Shown here: positions 1 to 10,738 of the stretch, piece by piece | Numbering within the stretch: the stretch's first letter is position 1 | Layout of the letters: each line of letters begins with the position of its first letter | From: Chamaelirium japonicum | Taxonomy: Eukaryota; Streptophyta; Magnoliopsida; Liliales; Melanthiaceae | Length of the DNA stretch: 64,000 nt | NCBI GenBank assembly: GCA_947650365.1 | Contig: OX393549.1 | Coordinates: forward strand, 29,603,209-29,667,208 | Reading direction: 5' to 3' | Notes under the pieces: model-generated | The model's input: the letters and a program-made list of their open reading frames with translations, nothing else | What the model was told of the DNA's origin: nothing | The model's database searches: none | Translations under genes and position numbers: made by a program

Positions 1-300
1 ATTTAGAGAGAGAAAAATATAGAGAGAGAAAAATATAATAGAAAGAGAAAAATATTAGAGAGAGAGAAAAATATTATAGAGAGAGAACATATTATAGAGG
101 GAGAAAAATTATAGCGAGAAAAAAAATTATAGAGAGAAAAAAATTATAGAGAGGGAAAAATTATAGAGAGAAAAAAATTTGTAGAGAGAAAAAAAAATAA
201 TAGAGAAACTCAAAAAAAAATTATAGAGAGAGAAAAAATTATAGAAAGAAAAAAATTATAGAGAGAAAAAAGAAAAAAATTATAAAGAAAAAATCACTGG
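1..300. repeat. GA/AT-rich low-complexity tract
   Basis: Degenerate tandem run of short units mixing GAGAGAGAAAAA with ATTATA, roughly 15-20 bases per unit. It shows no coding potential and no conserved motif. It continues off the left edge, so its full length is unknown. Confidence 0.85.
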
Positions 301-895
301 CCTAAGCAAGTCTTGGGCAGGCCTGACTGTGATTTTTCGGCAACGAAACATAGACGAAATTTGTTATTTCGTCCAATTTCGTCCAACTTTCGTCTCACAG
401 CCTAATGACAGTCTCGGGCAGGACTGACTGTGATTATTCGGCCACGAAAAGTAGACGAAATTTGTTATTTCGTCCGATTTTCGTCTCACAGCCCAAAGCC
501 AGTCTCGGGCAGAACTGACTGTGATTTTTCGGCGATGAAAACTAGACGAAACTTGTTATTTCGTCTGATTTTCGTCTCACAGCACAAAACCAGTCTCGGG
601 CATGACTGACTGTGATTTTTCGGCAACGAAAACTAGATGAAAGTTGTTATTTCGTCCGATTTTCGTCTCAGAGCCCAAAGCCAGTCTCGGGTAGGTCTGA
701 CTGTGATTTTTCGGCGACGAAACATAGACAAAATTTGTTATTTCGTTCGATTTTGTCTCACAGCCCAAAGCCAGTCTCGGGTAGGCTTGACTGTGATTCT
801 CGGGCTGCCCTAGCGGAGACGAAACATAGACAAAATTTGTTTTTTCGTCCGAATTTCGTCTATATTTTCACAGGTTACATATGGGCAGTCTCTGG
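301..895. repeat. 91-bp tandem repeat, about six units
   Basis: The marker TGACTGTGAT recurs at 324, 425, 516, 607, 698 and 788. The spacings are 101, 91, 91, 91 and 90 bases. Each unit also carries AGTCTCGGGCAGG and an AAATTTGTTATTTCGTC segment. A degenerate further marker (CACTGTGATA) lies near 905. The open frame across 612-1130 is a by-product of a unit with few stops, not a gene. Confidence 0.85.
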
Positions 896-1700
896 CAGAT
901 TTCACTGTGATACAAATTACTCTTTGATGCAAATTACATTATATTCCAAATTACAAATAACTCTTATGCAAATTACAAATTACAAATTGCAAATACTCTT
1001 TGATGCAATTACAAATTACATTTCAATCCAAATTACAAATTACATTACATTACATTACATTACATTACAAATTATATTATATTCCATTCCAAATTACAAA
1101 TTGCAAATTAGATTGCAAACAACTGAATAGATTTCAGATTGCAAATTACAAATTAGATTCCAGATTGCAAATTGCAAATTAGATTCCAAATTACAGATTA
1201 TAAATTATAAATTGCACATTACATTACAGAAATTACACAAATTACAAATTTCAAATTACATTATATTACATTCCATTGCAAATACTCTTTGATGCAAATT
1301 TCACATACTCTTTGATGCAAATACTATTTGATGCAAACACTCTTTCATACAAATTGCAAATACTCTTTGATACAAATTGCAAATACTTTTTGATCCAAAT
1401 TACACATATCTAGTCATTCCATTATAAATTACAATAAAGTATATCAAATTACACATATCTAGTCATTCCATTACAAATTACAAACAACTTTGATGCAAGT
1501 TTCAAATCATCGAGTCATTCCAATCATCATAGCCAAATTAAGTCCTTCAGTCATAGCCCTTCCATTACAAATTATAACAAAGTACAACATATTACAAATT
1601 ACAAATTCTAATAAATTACAAGTTCTTTGATGCAAGTTCCAAATCATCGAGTCATTCCAATCATTATAGCCAAATTGAGTCCTTCAGTCATAGCCCTTCA
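896..1700. repeat. AAATTACA / GCAAATACTCTTTGATG low-complexity repeat
   Basis: AT-rich sequence of interleaved AAATTACAAATTACA and CAAATACTCTTTGATGC motifs with a pure TTACA run near 1040-1070. Two longer direct repeats share TTCCAAATCATCGAGTCATT-type sequence (near 1500 and 1635), each followed by AGTCCTTCAGTCATAGCCCTT. No gene is visible. Confidence 0.75.
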
Positions 1701-1843
1701 ATCTACATATTGATGCAATATTTGATATGCAATTTGCCTTCGAAATGATATCATATCAACCTACAAATTTAAATAATTAGATTGCAAGTGTAATTATTGA
1801 ATATTATACATGACTGAATATTAGATTGCGAACAACTGAATAT

Positions 1844-4816
1844 TATACCTGACTGAAATTGATCTTTTTGTTGCAGCTGTAATAATTGGCAAAAGACATC
1901 AGAAATACGCCACAATCATACCTATATAACATATAAAATTGTTAGTTGTATAAAAGGGCTAATATTATTTCAGCATTTTGTAATAAAAACTTACCTATTG
2001 TATTGCCTAGGATAATCTTTACCATTCTTGGTTGTCCATTTTGCACCCTGTAATGCATTTTGATATCCTAAAGAATATAAAAACATTGGTAGAATTTCTA
2101 AAAATTGTTCTACTTTTTACTATACTTAGAAACAGGATCACTGTAAAGAGAGTCTATCAAAACTAATTTCCTATCCCGCATATGGAGAATCCCAAGATAC
2201 CAATGAAGGTTATCATCATTGATAGGGATGATTATGTATGAACACTTCTATATCGGAATGATATCCCCTTTATCATCTTTGACAGGACTCCCGAATTCTT
2301 TTGGCCACCTATATGACGCAATGAAGGCATACATAAGGTGATTATTATCTAGGTTTTCATCGTGACTTTGTACAAAGTCCTTCCAACTCTTATAGCATAT
2401 TTGATATAATATCTGTAATTCAAAAATGAATAATAAATATTTATTGAATTATCAGAAAATTTTTTATACAAATACTATTAAGAATGAGAGATATACCCAA
2501 GAATATGTTCTAGCCATAGAAATGGTGATTGTTATACTGGGGATCTTATTCCTTAACATGCGCTCTTCAAGTAAGTACATATATGCATCAATGTGCTGCA
2601 ACAATATAGAGTTTTATGCTATTGAATATGACATATCGAGAGATATCAAAAAAAATAATTGATATAAACTCACATCGCTCATCACCCATGATGTTCGCTC
2701 ATATAGTTTGTTAATTAAGTGAGGGGTTACAAGGACCCCATCAATTATAACATCAGACCTATATTGACAACAATCCCATTAATTACTAAGAGGCAAAATA
2801 TGTTATCATTCAAAAATAGATTATATAATGACTATACTTATAATTTATTTCTGTTGTCATCAAGAAAAACTATCAATATTTCTCGCTCTTTAGACGATAG
2901 TCTTTTTATCCATTTTTCCACACCAACGACCTCCTCTTCTTGTATTTCCTTACGTAGATTTTTTTTCTTGTAGGTGGTATATGGAGAGCATATTAGCGGA
3001 TCCGGTTTCTTCTTCCACTGTGATGTAAAAACTTTCAATAGATCCCTCTCCACCACCTCGTCTCCCTCCTCATCCTCATCCTCCTTCTTCTTCTCGAGGC
3101 CTTCATTCTCTTCCTCCTTCTTCTCGAGGCCTATATCCTTATCAAATTTAGAGAATATGTTTTCATTCTTCTTCTCCTTTTGCACATACCATTAAAGATA
3201 AACATATAGTTAATTTATATGTATATAAAAAACAAATAATTATAGAATATATAGGAATCATTATTGATTTATCTGACTGTCTAAACTGATGAAGTGTTGT
3301 TCTCTAAGTAAAGAAAGCTCTCTCGTATGTCTCTCCTCAATTGAGGAGATCTTCCTCTCATATTTCTCCTCCATTGAGAAGATCATCTTTGTATATTTCT
3401 CCTCAAGTGAGAAGAATCTTTACTCAAATTTCTCCTCAAGTGAGCATAATTTTTTTTGAAATTTCTTCTCAAGTGAGGAGAATCTTTCCTCAAATTTACC
3501 TTCATCGGATCTGTCGGTATGATCCGGTGCAGTAAAAAACAATAACTGATTGCCCTCATTTCCTTGGAAGGGAGAGTCTCAGCACCAAAGAAGTCTTGCA
3601 GTATATCAATTGCCTTCTCCTCTTCTCTGAGAGTCAGCTTATTCAAAATCTGACCCTATTAATATATTCAGACAAAAAAATTAATAATTATACGATGCAT
3701 CTATTACTTTAATCTAAGCAATTAAAAACTCGTATACTTACTTTATTGGAATTCACAATATCTTTTATTCTTTGGTGTGATGATGCTCTGATGTCATACC
3801 AATTGAGGAGTCTCGGCCACCTTGGTTGCTCAAGCATCATGGCACATACACTCCCCAATTGGAGAATTCATTCGAATGCCCATGCCGATAGCAAATAATT
3901 ATAGAAAAATTAATATAAATATTAAACAATAGATACTATGAATTATTTATGTATAGAATAATACTTGTAATATGTACATGCATCCAAAAATATTATATTT
4001 TGGTGGCCACTTTGTAACATTTACTGTACCTTCAAGCCTAGATATGATATGGCTATAACATAAGTTACCCCAAGGGTAACTATTGAAACTCTCCAAATCA
4101 TCCACCAATCTCAAATATCTATCCGGTACGATCATATTCTTGTTGCTACCAAGAATGACACTCTCCAAAATAAGTACCGAAGAAAGCTTTATTGTATCAT
4201 CTGGAACTCCAGTTGCTATAATTACAACCATTAAGAAGGCTTGAGTAGTCTCGCGTGGAAAGTATCTACTTCTCAAGTTGTCTGACCCTATGTCTAGTAT
4301 CGGAGGAGGAGGCCCAAGACAATACCGAAGTCCAGAAACTAAAGAAAACTCCAAAGACGAGAACGAAATAATCTGGCCATCCAAATTAAACTTAATACCA
4401 CCTAAGTGTCTTTGCCAAAAAAAATATATGACACTTGGGAAAATCATAGCTCTTGCACTGCGTCTCCAATCAAATAAGAAACCAAAACAATTCCTTTTCA
4501 TCCTATCCATCATATCTGTAGAATTATTTTTTGTATCTATTGACTTGAAGTGCTCCTCAATTTTATTTAAGTACTTAATGCTGTTCCTTGCAGAAGCTTT
4601 ACCAAAATAGCTCAATCTAGCACTTAGCTCCGTGGCCACTTTCTTTTCTTCTACATTCTCTCCCTCTTCAATCTTTCTTTTCTTTTTCTTTGCTTCAATC
4701 TTCACATTAGATTCAGTAGTTTGTGTAATCATACCGGATATGTCTCCTTCTATAGTAGCAGGGTCCCTACCACCATATCCATGCGAACGCCAACGATCAC
4801 GGTTTCTCTTAACCAT
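1844..4816 (-). pseudogene. DUF1985-Ulp1 (C48 peptidase-like) gene, decayed
   Basis: Multi-exon gene read right to left. The first ATG is at 4816 (MVKRNRDRW). The long first exon, to about 3967, holds a DUF1985-type domain (FGFLFDWRR, FSSLEFSLVSGL and YPWGNLCYSHI motifs). An exon at about 3740-3890 encodes WPRLLNWYDIRASSHQRIKD. A coiled-coil repeat follows (3333-3497), then an acidic/lysine-rich linker (2838-3185). The C-terminal exons form a Ulp1 protease fold: DGVLVTPHLINKLYERTSWV (about 2675-2770), HIDAYMYLLEERM (from 2595 after a good CAG acceptor), catalytic His in HWYLG (2203-2205), Asp in LIDS (2152-2154) and Cys in YDCGVFLM (1912-1914). Splice sites at 1994 (donor GTAAGT) and 1922 (acceptor) fit. 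In-frame stops at 3868-3870 (TGA), 3420-3422 (TAA) and 2248-2250 (TAG), plus an unexplained frame change near 3570, indicate a pseudogene. DUF1985-Ulp1 genes are often carried by Mutator-like transposons; no mudrA or terminal repeats were seen here. Exact exon joins are my inference. Confidence 0.8.
3333..3497 (-). repeat. 33-bp coding repeat (11-residue coiled-coil units)
   Basis: Five consecutive 33-bp units inside the Ulp1-like pseudogene. In one minus-strand frame they read as 11-residue repeats, such as KFEERFSSLEK, KFQKKLCSLEE, KYTKMIFSMEE and KYERKISSIEE. This is a charged hendecad pattern that predicts a coiled coil. The third unit carries an in-frame TAA (3420-3422). A different frame gives a longer uninterrupted reading with repeated HLRRN, but it has no heptad or hendecad logic and is probably the shadow frame. 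Confidence 0.7.
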
Positions 4817-4971
4817 AAGTAAACAAAATAACAAAGATACAATAAATTAAATGAGGTCTCAATAAAATATATATATGATAAAAATTTGGATGACATATGG
4901 ACGAAACAATACATAAAATATGGACGAAACAATACATAAAATATGAACGAAACTACTATTAGTTATCCTCC

Positions 4972-7105
4972 AAATTCGAAAATACTATCAGTTCAATTCA
5001 ATTCAATTTACTACAATTCTATTCAATTCACTAGAATTCAATTCAATTCACTACAATTCAAGTCAATTCAATTCACTACAATTCAAGTTCAATTTACTAT
5101 ATTTAGTTCAATTCACTATATTAAGTTCAATTCAATTCAATTCAATTCACTATATATAGTTCAATTCAGTACTATACCTTATATTAAGTTCAATTCACTA
5201 CTATACCTTATATTTAGTTCAATTCAATTCACTTTAATTCACTATATTTAGTTTAATTTAATTCAATTCACTATATTTAGTTCAATTCACTTCAATTCAC
5301 TATATTTAGTTCAATTCAATTCAATTCAATTTACTATATTTAGTTCAATTAAGTACTATACCTTATATTAAGTTCAATTCACTACTATATCTTATATTTA
5401 GTTCAATTCAATTCACTTCAATTCGCTATATTTATTTCAATTCACTATATTTAGTTCAATTCACTTCAATTCACTATATTTATTTCAATTCAATTCAATT
5501 CACTATATTTAGTTCAATTCACTTCAATTCACTATATTTAGTTCAATTCAATTCAATTCACTATATTTAGTTCAATTCACTATATTTAGTTCAATTCAAT
5601 TCAATTCACTATATTTAGTTCAATTCACTTCAATTTACTATATTTAGTTCAATTCAATTCACCACACCTTATATTTAGTTCAATTCACTACTATACCTTA
5701 TATTTAGTTTAATTCATTTCACTTCAATTCACTATATTTAGTTCAATTCAATTCAATTAACTATATTTAGTTCAATTCACTATATTTAGTTTAACTCAAT
5801 TCAATTCACTATATTTAGTTCAATTCACTATATTTAGTTTAATTCAATTCAATTTACTATATTTAGTTCAATTCACTTCAATTCACTATATTTAGTTTAA
5901 TTCAATTCAATTCAATTCACTATATTTAGTTCAATTCAGTACCACACCTTATATTTAGTTCAATTAACTACTATACCTTATATTTAGTTCAATTCATTTC
6001 ACTTCAATTCACTATATTTAGTTCAATTCTATTCAATTCACTATATTTAGTTCAATTCACTTCAATTCACTATATTTATTTCAATTCAATTCAATTCACT
6101 ATATTTAGTTCAATTCACTTCAATTCACTTTATTTATTTCAATTCAATTCAATTCACTATATTTAGTTCAATTCACTTTAATTCACTATATTTAGTTCAA
6201 TTTAATTCAATTCAATTTACTATATTTAGTTCAATTCAGTACCAGACCTTATATTTAGTTCAATTCACTTCAATTCACTATATTAAGTTCAATTCAATTC
6301 ACTATATTTAGTTCAATTCAGTACTATACCTTATATTAAGTTCAATTCACTACTATACCTTATATTTAGTTCAATTCAATTCACTATATTTAGTTCAATT
6401 CAATTCAATTCACTATATTTAGTTCAATTCATTTCAATTCACTATATTTATTTTAATTCAATTCAATTCACTATATTTAGTTCATTTCACTTCAATTCAC
6501 TATATTTAGTTCAATTCAATTCAATTCAATTCACTATATTTAGTTCAATTCAGTACTAGACCTTATATTTAGTTTAATTCACTACTATACTTTATATTTA
6601 GTTCAATTCATTTCATTTCAATTCACTATATTTAGTTCAATTCAATTCAATTCACTATATTTAGTTCAATTCACTTCAATTCACTATATTTATTTTAATT
6701 CAATTCAATTCACTTCAATTCACTATATTTAGTTCAATTTAATTCACTATATTTAGTTCAATTCAGTACCATACCTTATATTTAGTTCAATTCACTACTA
6801 TAACTTATATTTAGTTTAATTCATTTCACTATATTTAGTTCAATTCAATTCAATTCACTATATTTAGTTCAATTCACTTCAATTCACTATATTTAGTTCA
6901 ATTCAATTCATTATATTAAGTTCAATTCACTATATTTAGTTTAATTCAGTACTATACCTTATATTTAGTTCAATTCACTACTATACCTTATATTTAGTTC
7001 AATTCAATTCACTTCAATTCACTATATTTAGTTCAATTCAATTCAATTTACTATATTTAGTTCAATTCTGTTCACAAAATTTAATTTAATTCAATTCAAT
7101 TCAAA
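4972..7105. repeat. AT-rich TTCAATTC / CTATATTTAG minisatellite
   Basis: About 2.1 kb of short units built from TTCAATTCAATTCAC and TATATTTAG. They are arranged in higher-order blocks that include ACTATACCTTATATTTAG pairs recurring every few hundred bases. Just left of it (about 4893-4950) is a small tandem of ATATGGACGAAACAATAC. The array ends sharply at about 7105, where unrelated sequence begins. No coding potential. Confidence 0.9.
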
Positions 7106-7859
7106 GGATTGGGCTGATGACTTATGACCAATGCAAGAATATCTTAGCAAGCAAGGTGAATATCTGACTCTATCTTCAATCATTTCTTGTTGCTTATCTA
7201 AAAGATGTGCTAAACCACAAGTTGCCTTTCTTGTTTCCAGACAAATTCACAATAATTGTGATTCTCTCTATGGATCACCATTAGTTAGTATCTTTACTAG
7301 GAAGTTTATGCAAGTGATGAAATATGCGCTTATAAGCATTTAGGGTCAGACAATTGCAGGTTTGATAAAAAGAAAATCAATTCTTAATTGTATACTTCTG
7401 AATTTAATTGATAACCACATTATGTTGTTAAACAGAAAGCCAGCTGATGGTGGAATAAAAAACACTATACCTTACATTCAATTAGTAATAGTTATTTGAA
7501 GTGAGTGAATTCAATTAACTACTATATACACTATACCTTACATTCAATTCACTACTATACCTTACCAAATTCGAAACCAGTATTAGAAACACTATACCAG
7601 TATTAGAAACACTATACCATGTCATGTGCAATTTGAATGTAAGGTATATTAGAAACACTATATTTCTTTAAAATACTATACCTTACCAAATTCGAAAAAA
7701 TATCCATAACACAATGTCCGATAATTAGAAAAACTAAATTATATAATAATATAGGGCTAAGATTTGGGTCTATAGAACATAACTTGGCAAGCTTAATTTT
7801 TAACGAAGCCCCAACGACGAATGATGGTTGAACTGGAGGCGGTTTCCGACAAATATGAT
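7106..7859. other. AT-rich stretch, no recognised gene
   Basis: A 70-codon plus-strand frame (7131-7343) shows no recognisable motif and is probably fortuitous. From about 7460 to 7690 there are scattered copies of CACTATACCTTAC and a doublet of AGAAACACTATACCAGTATT, which look like outliers of the neighbouring minisatellite. Nothing else is supportable. Confidence 0.5.
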
Positions 7860-8280
7860 GAGATGATTTTTGACGAAGCCTCAACGACGAAGCCTCAACG
7901 ACTGTTGAAATTGACACCGGTTGAAATGGAGAACGTCCGACGAAGTGACGACGGTTGATCGTGACGAAAACAAGGCGAAAAGCTCGATTTCTCTGAAACT
8001 GATAAGAAACCCAGCCTCGACGATGGTTAATCGTGACGAAAACAAGGCGAAAAGATAGATTTTTGACTCCGGTTAATGTGGAGGCGGTTCGACGAACCCT
8101 CGATGACGGTTGATCGTGACGAAAACAAGGCGAAAAGAGGGATTTTGGACGCCGGCTGAAATGGAGGGGGTCCGACGAAGTCCGACGAAGCCTCGACGAC
8201 GATTGATCGTGACGAAAACAAGACGAAATGCTCGATTTCTCTCAAACTGGTAAGAAACCAAGTTACCCAGCCACGATAGC
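7860..8280. repeat. Imperfect repeat with CGTGACGAAAACAAGGCGAAA
   Basis: The block GTGACGAAAACAAG recurs at 7961, 8033, 8116 and 8209, spaced 72-93 bases apart. Copies are joined by related GACGAAGCCTCAACGAC and CTCGATTTCTCTCAAACTG segments. The similar minus-strand frames (7612-8302) come from the repeat, not from a protein family I recognise. Part of it might be a decayed transposon terminus, but no target duplication was found. Confidence 0.6.
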
Positions 8281-8619
8281 TTTTTACAGTGGTAAGGGTC
8301 AATATGTCTTTTTACCTGTTTAGTGTCACCGTGCGACCTAGTTCACACGTGCTAAAGGCCATTTTCGTTCAGATTTCTTGATGGGGTCCATTCTCAACAA
8401 TAGTTGAGAGTTGGTGGCCATTTTGGTAAAAACCTCTTGAAGTTTTGCAAGGAGGAAAGGAGGCGATGGGTTGGGTAACGGGGTTTATTAGGATAAGAAA
8501 CTGAAGACTTGGTTTGTTTTCAAGCCTCCTGTCTAAGAGTAATGGGCGAAGGTGCCCTTCTTTTAACTCTTTATTTACGTCTTCACCCTTATTGGATGTT
8601 GACTGGACCGTGTAGCCTA
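8281..8619. other. Unassigned spacer before hAT MITEs
   Basis: Mixed-composition sequence with no coding frame of note and no repeat structure. It is the target context of the first hAT MITE and supplies its 8-bp duplication at 8620-8627. Confidence 0.4.
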
Positions 8620-8627
8620 TGTGGGAT

Positions 8628-9194
8628 TAGGGATGGCAATTATCCGGGTTTACCGGGTTACCCGACCCAATTGGGACGAGTTTGGGATGCTCAAAAATGG
8701 GTTTGGGGCGGGTTTGGAATTTGAATTTAAAATCCGATCAGGTTTGGGTCGGGTTCGGATTTTACTCCAATCCGCCTCGACCCGACTAGGGTATATAACC
8801 TATCATATATTCATATATCTTAAATATTCTTTGATTCGTTGGTTCTCAAGATCATATAATAAGTTGACTTGTGCTTATAACTGTGTGATCGTAATATAGG
8901 AGGAACATTTGCTCTGTACTTTTCTCTATGTAGAGCTGCAACTAGGTGGGTCAAAAGAAGCTAAATATGTAGTTTTTTATGAAGCCAATTCGACCCGACC
9001 CGATTTGGCCCGACCCGCAATGCATAAACGGGGCGAGGCAGGGCGGGCACGGGTTTTTCCAATACTAATTGGGATGGTTTTGAAAATTACCCTCCCGACA
9101 CGGGTTTGGGACAGGTATGGAACGGGATAAAATATAATAGGGCGGGTTCGGGATAGGGCCGACCTGTCCCAAACCCGACCCGTTGCCATCCCTA
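8628..9194. mobile_element. hAT-type MITE 1 (567 bp)
   Basis: Flanked by a perfect 8-bp target duplication TGTGGGAT (8620-8627 and 9195-9202). It has 12-bp terminal inverted repeats, TAGGGATGGCAA and its complement. The subterminal regions are rich in CGGGTT/GGGTCGGG in opposite orientations. There is no transposase frame, so it is non-autonomous. An 8-bp duplication and a TAGGGRTGGCAA end are typical of the hAT superfamily. Confidence 0.9.
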
Positions 9195-9222
9195 TGTGGG
9201 ATGTGTTCAAGTCTATCGCACG

Positions 9223-9640
9223 TAGGGGTGGCAATGGGTCGGGTCAGGTTGAGACAAAGGTATAAGAGCAAAACACCCAACCCGAACCCGACCGGTTTAA
9301 TAAACGTGTCAAAATCTTAAACCCAAACCCGACCCGGCTAATAAATGGATTGACCCGACCCGACCCGTTTAACCTGTTTACTAAATAGGTAGGGTCGGGT
9401 TGGGTCAACAAAACCCATGTAAATCTGTCAGGTTGGGTCAAGACAGATCGGATTAAGCCGGGTTGGATCGGGTTGGTTCGGGTTGGGTCAGGTCGGGTTG
9501 ACACAGCCCATTTGGTAAACGGGTCAAGTCGGGTCAATCGGGTTACAAGTACAAACCCGAACCCGACCTATTAAATAAACGGGTCAATCGGGTCGGGTTC
9601 GGGTCGGGTTGGCGGGTCGTGTCAAGGATTGCCACCCCTG
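9223..9640. mobile_element. hAT-type MITE 2 (418 bp)
   Basis: Flanked by a perfect 8-bp duplication ATCGCACG (9215-9222 and 9641-9648). The ends are TAGGGGTGGCAAT and, on the other strand, CAGGGGTGGCAAT. The interior is dominated by GGGTCGGGTTGGGTC-type repeats. It lies 20 bases beyond the right duplication of MITE 1 start-to-end (12 bases between the two duplications). It is a related but distinct non-autonomous hAT family. Confidence 0.9.
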
Positions 9641-9648
9641 ATCGCACG

Positions 9649-10111
9649 AGCACTGCTCTTTGAACATAAGGCAGGACATACATTCGGACAAACTGCTTGT
9701 GCTGGCCGATGCAGCCCGGATGTTTGTCCGAGATTATGTCCCTATGTTCAAATTGCAATTTGCCTAGGGGGTGTTTTTCAGTCACCCCCATTACAATGTT
9801 GAAATTTGAGTTACACCCCCATTTTTCTAATGGGTCGCCTGACCAAGTGGTTTTTTTTTTTTGCGAAATCTTACTCATATCCCAAAAATCTGTAATTACC
9901 CCAAAAATCTTATTCATACCCCAAAAATCTATAATTACCCTCCATCTTCCATTCGTTTGTCAATAACTTTCTCAGAGTTTTTTAAATATCTATTATACCC
10001 ATATTTTATATCCCACATCTACATGCCAACTAAAACTTAACTTAAATACAGAACCTTTTGAATGCCCATTTGAGAAGGAAATGGTGGCGATGGATATGAC
10101 ATTACCGATAA
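9649..10111. other. Unassigned spacer
   Basis: No gene. It contains a T14 run near 9850 and short repeated CCCCAAAAATCT segments (about 9880-9935). An inverted pair, GGGGGTGT and ACACCCCC, lies near 9768 and 9815. It ends where the 23-bp satellite begins. Confidence 0.4.
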
Positions 10112-10402
10112 AATGAATTAGAATGGATCGTACGAATGAATTAGAATTGGTCATACAAATGAATTAGAATGAATCGTAAGAATAAATTAGAATAGTTCGT
10201 TCGAATGAATTAGAATGGATCGTACGAATGAATTAGAATAGCTCGTTCGAATGAATTAGAATGGCTCGTACGAATGAATTAGAATGGATACATTCGTGCG
10301 AATGAATTAGAATGGCTACATTCGTAGAATGAATTAGAATGGTTACAATCGTACGAATGAAATAGAATAACTCATACGAATGAATTAGAATGGGTCGTAC
10401 TG
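10112..10402. repeat. 23-bp satellite, left remnant
   Basis: About 12 forward-oriented units with core GAATGAATTAGAATGG and tail ATCGTAC (or variants such as CTCGTTC). This is the same repeat as the 23-kb array at 34592-57607. It is separated from that array by Tat A, which implies that Tat A interrupts a once larger array. Confidence 0.9.
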
Positions 10403-10738
10403 TATGCATAGAAAAAGATCCGGGTCGTCTTTATTGCAAACACACGAAGATTACAGAGGCCGGAACCCGGGGACTTGGGGGTGGTGAGCCGGGTGCGGCG
10501 AATATTCGATCAGGAGATTGTGGGAGAGATCCTCTGAAGGGTCCCTTTGATCCGCGTCTCCACGTGGTATTCGTGCGAGAGCTCTGAATGGGTTGCCCAG
10601 GACAGAGGTCTTTACAGGGTGAGGGTTTTTGAGAGGCTAAGGAGTATCCACTGTTGCTTTTGTCCCTTTCGTGCTTCGTGCTTTCTCGGCTAGGGGGGTT
10701 TTGGGTTCGTTCCTCAGTCTTCGTGTCTTCCTCGATCC
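10403..10738. other. Tat A distal internal region, upstream of antisense ORF
   Basis: Joins the satellite at about 10403 and does not resemble the Tat LTR, so it is internal sequence next to a lost 3' LTR. If the antisense ORF is expressed, its promoter or leader would lie here. No convincing TATA box was found. The 65-codon frame at 10390-10587 has no recognisable motif. Confidence 0.45.

Noticed and set aside
2838-3185. 115-codon Lys/Glu-rich minus-strand frame as a separate gene
   Set aside because: It ends in a Ulp1-type linker and continues in sense into DGVLVTPHLIN, so it is an exon of the Ulp1-like pseudogene.
7131-7343. 70-codon plus-strand frame
   Set aside because: No recognisable motif, no supporting splice signals, and next to a minisatellite.
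9768-9822. GGGGGTGT / ACACCCCC inverted pair as a possible transposon end
   Set aside because: Only eight bases, no target duplication on either side.
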